A stretch of 64,000 bases of DNA from Chitinophaga niabensis (GTDB lineage: Bacteria > Bacteroidota > Bacteroidia > Chitinophagales > Chitinophagaceae), in NCBI GenBank assembly GCA_017849435.1, contig JAFIGY010000019.1:186001-250000 (forward strand), given 5' to 3'. A program made the translations under genes and the position numbers. The notes beneath the pieces were generated by a model that was not told the DNA's origin, did no database searches, and saw only the letters and a program-made list of their open reading frames with translations. Within the stretch, counting starts at the first letter, position 1; every line of letters starts with the position of its first letter. Below are positions 60,907 through 64,000 of the stretch, one piece after another.

Positions 60907-61641
60907 TTACGATGATTTTGCCCTTGCCAGTTGCAGGAATACCTCATTCATGGAATCCGCCCCGAACTGCGCTTTCAGCCTGCCGGGCGTGTCCAGTGCT
61001 TTGATCTTCCCATCCACCATGATCGAAATACGGTCACAATATTCTGCTTCGTCCATATAATGCGTGGTCACAAAAACCGTTACGCCGCTGTCTGCCGCTT
61101 CATAGATCAGATCCCAGAACTGCCTGCGCGTGATTGGGTCCACCCCGCCGGTAGGCTCATCGAGGAAAACGATAGAAGGATCGTGGATAACGGCGATGGA
61201 AAATGCCAGTTTCTGCTTCCAGCCCAGGGGCAGGGAACTGACCAGTTGCCGCGCCTCCCGCTCCAGTTGCAGTTTCTGCAACAATTCAGCGGTCTTGCTT
61301 TTGATCTGCCGGTAATTCAATCCGTAAATCCCTCCGTAGAAGCGGATATTCTCTTTTACGGTCAGGTCTTCATACAACGAAAACTTCTGGCTCATGTATC
61401 CGATGCGTTTCTTCACCTGTTCCGTTTGGGTATAGATGTTGTACCCTGCAATGATGGCTTCTCCGCTGGTGGGGGTCAGCAATCCGCACAACATGCGCAT
61501 AGCGGTGGTTTTACCGGCTCCGTTCGCGCCGAGGAAACCGAATATCTCTCCCTTCGCCACCTCGAATGTGATGGCATCCGTGGCGGTGAAATGGCCGAAG
61601 CGCTTCGTCAGCGCTTTTGTTACGATCGCATAATCGCTCAT
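60907..61641 (-). CDS. ABC transporter ATPase
   Basis: 244 residues. Walker A at about 36-43 (GANGAGKTT), Q-loop in IGYMSQKFSLYEDLTVKENIRFY, and Walker B with FLDEPTGGVDPI. The signature loop is degenerate: SSLPLGWKQKLAFS lacks the usual LSGGQ. H-loop in VTTHYMDEAEYC. Overlaps the other ATPase by four bases. Degenerate signature sites are seen in one half of heterodimeric ABC pairs. Confidence 0.92.
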   Translation of the reverse strand: MSDYAIVTKALTKRFGHFTATDAITFEVAKGEIFGFLGANGAGKTTAMRMLCGLLTPTSGEAIIAGYNIYTQTEQVKKRIGYMSQKFSLYEDLTVKENIRFYGGIYGLNYRQIKSKTAELLQKLQLEREARQLVSSLPLGWKQKLAFSIAVIHDPSIVFLDEPTGGVDPITRRQFWDLIYEAADSGVTVFVTTHYMDEAEYCDRISIMVDGKIKALDTPGRLKAQFGADSMNEVFLQLARAKSS

Positions 61642-62552
61642 ACCGTTTCGTTTTGTTCCTGCATCAGCCGGATGAAGGCATCTTCAATACCGGCCGTAGT
61701 GGATTGTATGACGAGGTCTTCATGATGGCGGGCCGTCAGCCAGGCTTTTGCATCTTCTATACCGGTATGCAGCGTGAGGTGCAGGTATTCGCCGAAAGCA
61801 TAACAGCTGTCCGTTCCCTCGTACGCCCGCAGATCGCGGAGCAGATGGAACATATTGCGCGCACGCACGGCCCATATCGGTTTTTTAAAATCGGCAATAA
61901 TGGCGGCCGGTGTATTGATCTGCATGATCTCTCCCTTCTGGATAAGCGCCACACGATCGCACAACACGGCTTCATCCATGTAGGGCGTGGAAACGAGGAT
62001 AGGGATCCCTTTCTGCTTCAACCGCTGTAACATCTCCCAGAACTCTTTCCGGGAAACGGGGTCCACACCGGTGGTAGGCTCATCCAGGAAAAGCACAGCC
62101 GGTTTGTGCACCAGCGCGCAGCAGAGTGCAAGTTTCTGCTTCATTCCTCCGGATAATTTGCCGGCAGGCCGTTTTTTGAATGGCGCGATCTGCTCGTAGA
62201 TATCACGGATCAGTTCATAATTCTCTTCTACGGAGGTATGGAAAATGGTGGCAAAGAAATGCAGGTTCTCTTCCACGGAGAGGTCCTGGTACAGGGAAAA
62301 CCTCCCCGGCATATAACCTACCTGCCGGCGGATGCTGCGGTAATCTTTCACTACGTGCAGGCCATTTACGGTGGCTGTGCCTTCATCTGCCAGCAACAAA
62401 GTGGTGAGGATGCGGAACAGGGTGGATTTTCCGGCGCCATCCGGACCGATCAGCCCGAACAGCTCCCCTTCTTCCACCGTAAAGGAAATATTACGCAGGG
62501 CTTTCACATCCCCGAAACGCTTGTGAATGTTCTGAACAACGATAGGTTGCAT
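61638..62552 (-). CDS. ABC transporter ATPase with intact signature
   Basis: 304 residues. Walker A (IGPDGAGKSTLFR, near residue 37), signature KLSGGMKQKLALCC, Walker B VLFLDEPTTGVDPVS, H-loop in VSTPYMDEAVLC (Pro replaces the usual Thr-His, so the H-loop His is missing). A C-terminal extension of about 70 residues follows. With the neighbouring 244-residue ATPase it makes a heterodimeric motor: signature intact here and degenerate there. Starts 8 bases after the HlyD gene stop. Confidence 0.92.
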   Translation of the reverse strand: MQPIVVQNIHKRFGDVKALRNISFTVEEGELFGLIGPDGAGKSTLFRILTTLLLADEGTATVNGLHVVKDYRSIRRQVGYMPGRFSLYQDLSVEENLHFFATIFHTSVEENYELIRDIYEQIAPFKKRPAGKLSGGMKQKLALCCALVHKPAVLFLDEPTTGVDPVSRKEFWEMLQRLKQKGIPILVSTPYMDEAVLCDRVALIQKGEIMQINTPAAIIADFKKPIWAVRARNMFHLLRDLRAYEGTDSCYAFGEYLHLTLHTGIEDAKAWLTARHHEDLVIQSTTAGIEDAFIRLMQEQNETV

Positions 62553-62560
62553 AAGCCTGA

Positions 62561-63460
62561 TTATTTGGATAACCTGATCTCGCCCGGCATCCCGATCTTG
62601 AGACTGCCATCGTTCTGTACGCGTACTTTTATGGCATATACCAGCTGTACTCTTTCATCACGGGTCTGGATCGTTTTGGGTGTGAACTCTGCTTCTCCTG
62701 AGATCCAGCTCACGGTTCCGGTCCAGTCTTTCATCTTTCCGTCCGGCTGGTCCGTCTGTACCGTCACCTGCTGCCCGATCTTCACCTGCGGCAGCTGCGC
62801 CCCGCTGATGTAGGCCCGGAGGTACATCGTGCGCAGATCGGCGATCTTGTACAGCGGTTTCCCGAAGTTCACCACCTCTCCTTTCTCCACATATTTCACC
62901 AATACTGTTCCTTCCACCGGGTTCACGACCCTGGACTGTGCCAGCTGTTCCCTTACCTGTTCCACCTGCATTTGCAGGGGATGTGTTTCGCTGTTGAGGC
63001 CACTCACCTGTGTGTTCAGGGAAGAGGCGGTGGACTGGTATTGCTTTTCCAGCACGGCGATCTGCGCGTTGATATCGTCCAGCTGCTTGGAAGTGGCGGC
63101 ATTGGCTTTCAGCAGGTTTTGCACCCTTTGCTGCTCGCGTTTCTGCGTGGCGATCTGCTCGCGGATCACTTCCAGCTGTGGTGTAACATCCGGGCGCTTG
63201 CTCAGCACTGCTTTGATATTGGCGCCCAGCTGCGCTTTTTTCAGGTACAACTGCGTGGAGTCGATCCCTCCCACTACGGCATCAGCCTGCAACACCGCCC
63301 CTTCTTCCACATCAAAAGCCAGTAAACGTCCGGTGGCCTCCGCAGACACCACCACTTCCACGGATTCAAAATTGCCGTAAGCGTCGGCGGTATCATCCTT
63401 GGAGCGACAGGCGGCCAGGGTGACGATAAAAAATATAGCCGTTAACGTTGTTGTTTGCAT
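62561..63460 (-). CDS. HlyD-family periplasmic adaptor lipoprotein
   Basis: 299 residues. Lipoprotein signal with Cys18 (IFFIVTLAACRSK). A biotinyl-lipoyl-like N-part (VVVSAEATGRLLAFDVEEGAVLQ) is followed by a coiled-coil hairpin of about 100 residues (KREQQRVQNLLKANAATSKQ and beyond), then a beta-barrel domain (VNPVEGTVLVKYVEKGEVVNFGKPLYKI). Connects the ABC permeases to the TolC outer-membrane channel. One base separates it from the TolC gene. Confidence 0.92.
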   Translation of the reverse strand: MQTTTLTAIFFIVTLAACRSKDDTADAYGNFESVEVVVSAEATGRLLAFDVEEGAVLQADAVVGGIDSTQLYLKKAQLGANIKAVLSKRPDVTPQLEVIREQIATQKREQQRVQNLLKANAATSKQLDDINAQIAVLEKQYQSTASSLNTQVSGLNSETHPLQMQVEQVREQLAQSRVVNPVEGTVLVKYVEKGEVVNFGKPLYKIADLRTMYLRAYISGAQLPQVKIGQQVTVQTDQPDGKMKDWTGTVSWISGEAEFTPKTIQTRDERVQLVYAIKVRVQNDGSLKIGMPGEIRLSK

Positions 63461-63461
63461 G

Positions 63462-64000
63462 TTATAATCCTTTTATGACCTGATAATATAATGTGGCATA
63501 TATCCATTGAATTTCATGTGTTCTTTGCGCGATCACCGCCTGTGTTTCCGCATTGAGATCACTGAGGTAGTCGTGCATGGTAAGCACGCCATTGTCCAGC
63601 TGCGCAGCAGATACCGCTTTCACCCTGCTGCGGAGACTTACGATCTCCCTGTCTTTCTCCATCGCTTCCCGGAGGTTCTGTATCTCGGACGATTGTTGCA
63701 GCAACTGCGCTTTCGTGTTCAGGGCAAAGGCTTCCGACTGGGCGCTGACGGATTGCTGTTGCTGCCGGAGGATGGCACGTTCGGTGCGATTGTAATGCCA
63801 GTTCCAGAGCGTCCAGTTCAGGCGGAGGCCGGTGAGGTAATAAAAATCGAATTTGTTCTCGAGCATGTTCAGTCCGGGTTTACCATAGCCGCCCTGTGCG
63901 AAGGCGCTTATTTTGGGGAGGGAGCGTGTTGCGGTCAGGCGGGATTGTTGCTGAAGGGCGTTCTGTTGCAGCTGGTACAAACGCAGTTCCGGGCGACGCA
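63462..64000 (-). CDS. TolC-family outer membrane channel, C-terminal part (5' end outside window)
   Basis: The frame is open through base 64000, so the start lies beyond the window; the codon at 63980 is a TTG inside the gene. The visible 178 residues contain the second half of a TolC repeat (RPELRLYQLQQNAL, then NWTLWNWHYNRTERAILRQQQQ and helical AKAQLLQQSSEIQNLREAME). It would form the outer-membrane exit duct of the efflux operon. First gene of the operon, with the HlyD gene one base after its stop. Confidence 0.9.
   Translation of the reverse strand, partial: RRPELRLYQLQQNALQQQSRLTATRSLPKISAFAQGGYGKPGLNMLENKFDFYYLTGLRLNWTLWNWHYNRTERAILRQQQQSVSAQSEAFALNTKAQLLQQSSEIQNLREAMEKDREIVSLRSRVKAVSAAQLDNGVLTMHDYLSDLNAETQAVIAQRTHEIQWIYATLYYQVIKGL

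Noticed and set aside
1-64000. CRISPR array, insertion sequence or prophage
   Set aside because: No spaced direct repeats, transposase, integrase or phage structural genes were seen.

Overview
The window looks like a stretch of chromosome from a Bacteroidota bacterium, most likely a Chitinophaga-like member of the Chitinophagaceae. The grounds are family composition (TonB-dependent receptors with carboxypeptidase-regulatory-like N-termini, GH97, GH110, GH29, GSCFA, penicillin-acylase-family and AraC/MocR proteins), the lack of clear Shine-Dalgarno sequences, and several promoters of the Bacteroidota type (TTTG, 19 bases, TAnnTTTG). No phage, transposase, integrase, CRISPR array or rRNA was seen.

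Layout. 0-11 kb: the 3' end of a GH38 alpha-mannosidase, a small decayed gene pair, then a minus-strand L-fucose catabolic operon (SDR dehydrogenase, L-fuconate dehydratase, SSS-type symporter, mutarotase lipoprotein) with a divergent AraC regulator, followed by a minus-strand pair of a GH110 alpha-1,3-galactosidase and an unrecognised 814-residue secreted protein. 11-14.9 kb: a clan GH-A lipoprotein and a GH16 beta-glucanase, an AraC/VOC pair and a wrecked DUF1569 gene. 14.9-19.5 kb: an OmpR-type two-component system and an outer-membrane receptor. 19.5-25.2 kb: a receptor, beta-helix lipoprotein and purple-acid-phosphatase cluster, probably for phosphate capture. 25-29 kb: DUF1569, a DUF1080-like secreted protein, a FecA-like receptor and an internally deleted acetyltransferase gene. 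29.3-33.9 kb: GH29 alpha-fucosidase and GH97 alpha-galactosidase with a divergent AraC regulator and a signal-peptide mini-ORF at the operon head.

34-39.9 kb: HD and pirin genes, then a visibly A/T-richer segment (membrane protein plus XRE regulator, M23 peptidase, GNAT, MocR regulator) that ends at a tRNA-Lys(TTT). 40-53 kb: housekeeping and metabolic genes (penicillin-acylase family, BioF, MiaE, patatin-barrel fusion, MHS transporter, GSCFA, HMG-CoA lyase-like, RlmB, Nudix, GNATs). 53-58.6 kb: an EamA exporter, a PLP decarboxylase, Ogt and AlkA repair enzymes, and a second MocR regulator. Its promoter carries a 36-base motif that recurs upstream of the decarboxylase. 58.7-64 kb: a complete TolC/HlyD/two-ATPase/two-permease efflux operon, with the TolC gene running off the window.

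How it works together. GH110, GH97 and GH29 would strip alpha-galactose and alpha-fucose from glycans (the GH38 enzyme would strip mannose), and the first operon would import and oxidise the released fucose by the non-phosphorylating route. The GH16/GH-A pair points to a beta-1,3-glucan. The most notable unexplained items are the 814-residue protein of the galactose/fucose locus, a series of internally deleted or decayed small genes, possible leaderless promoters, and two legible MocR operator systems.
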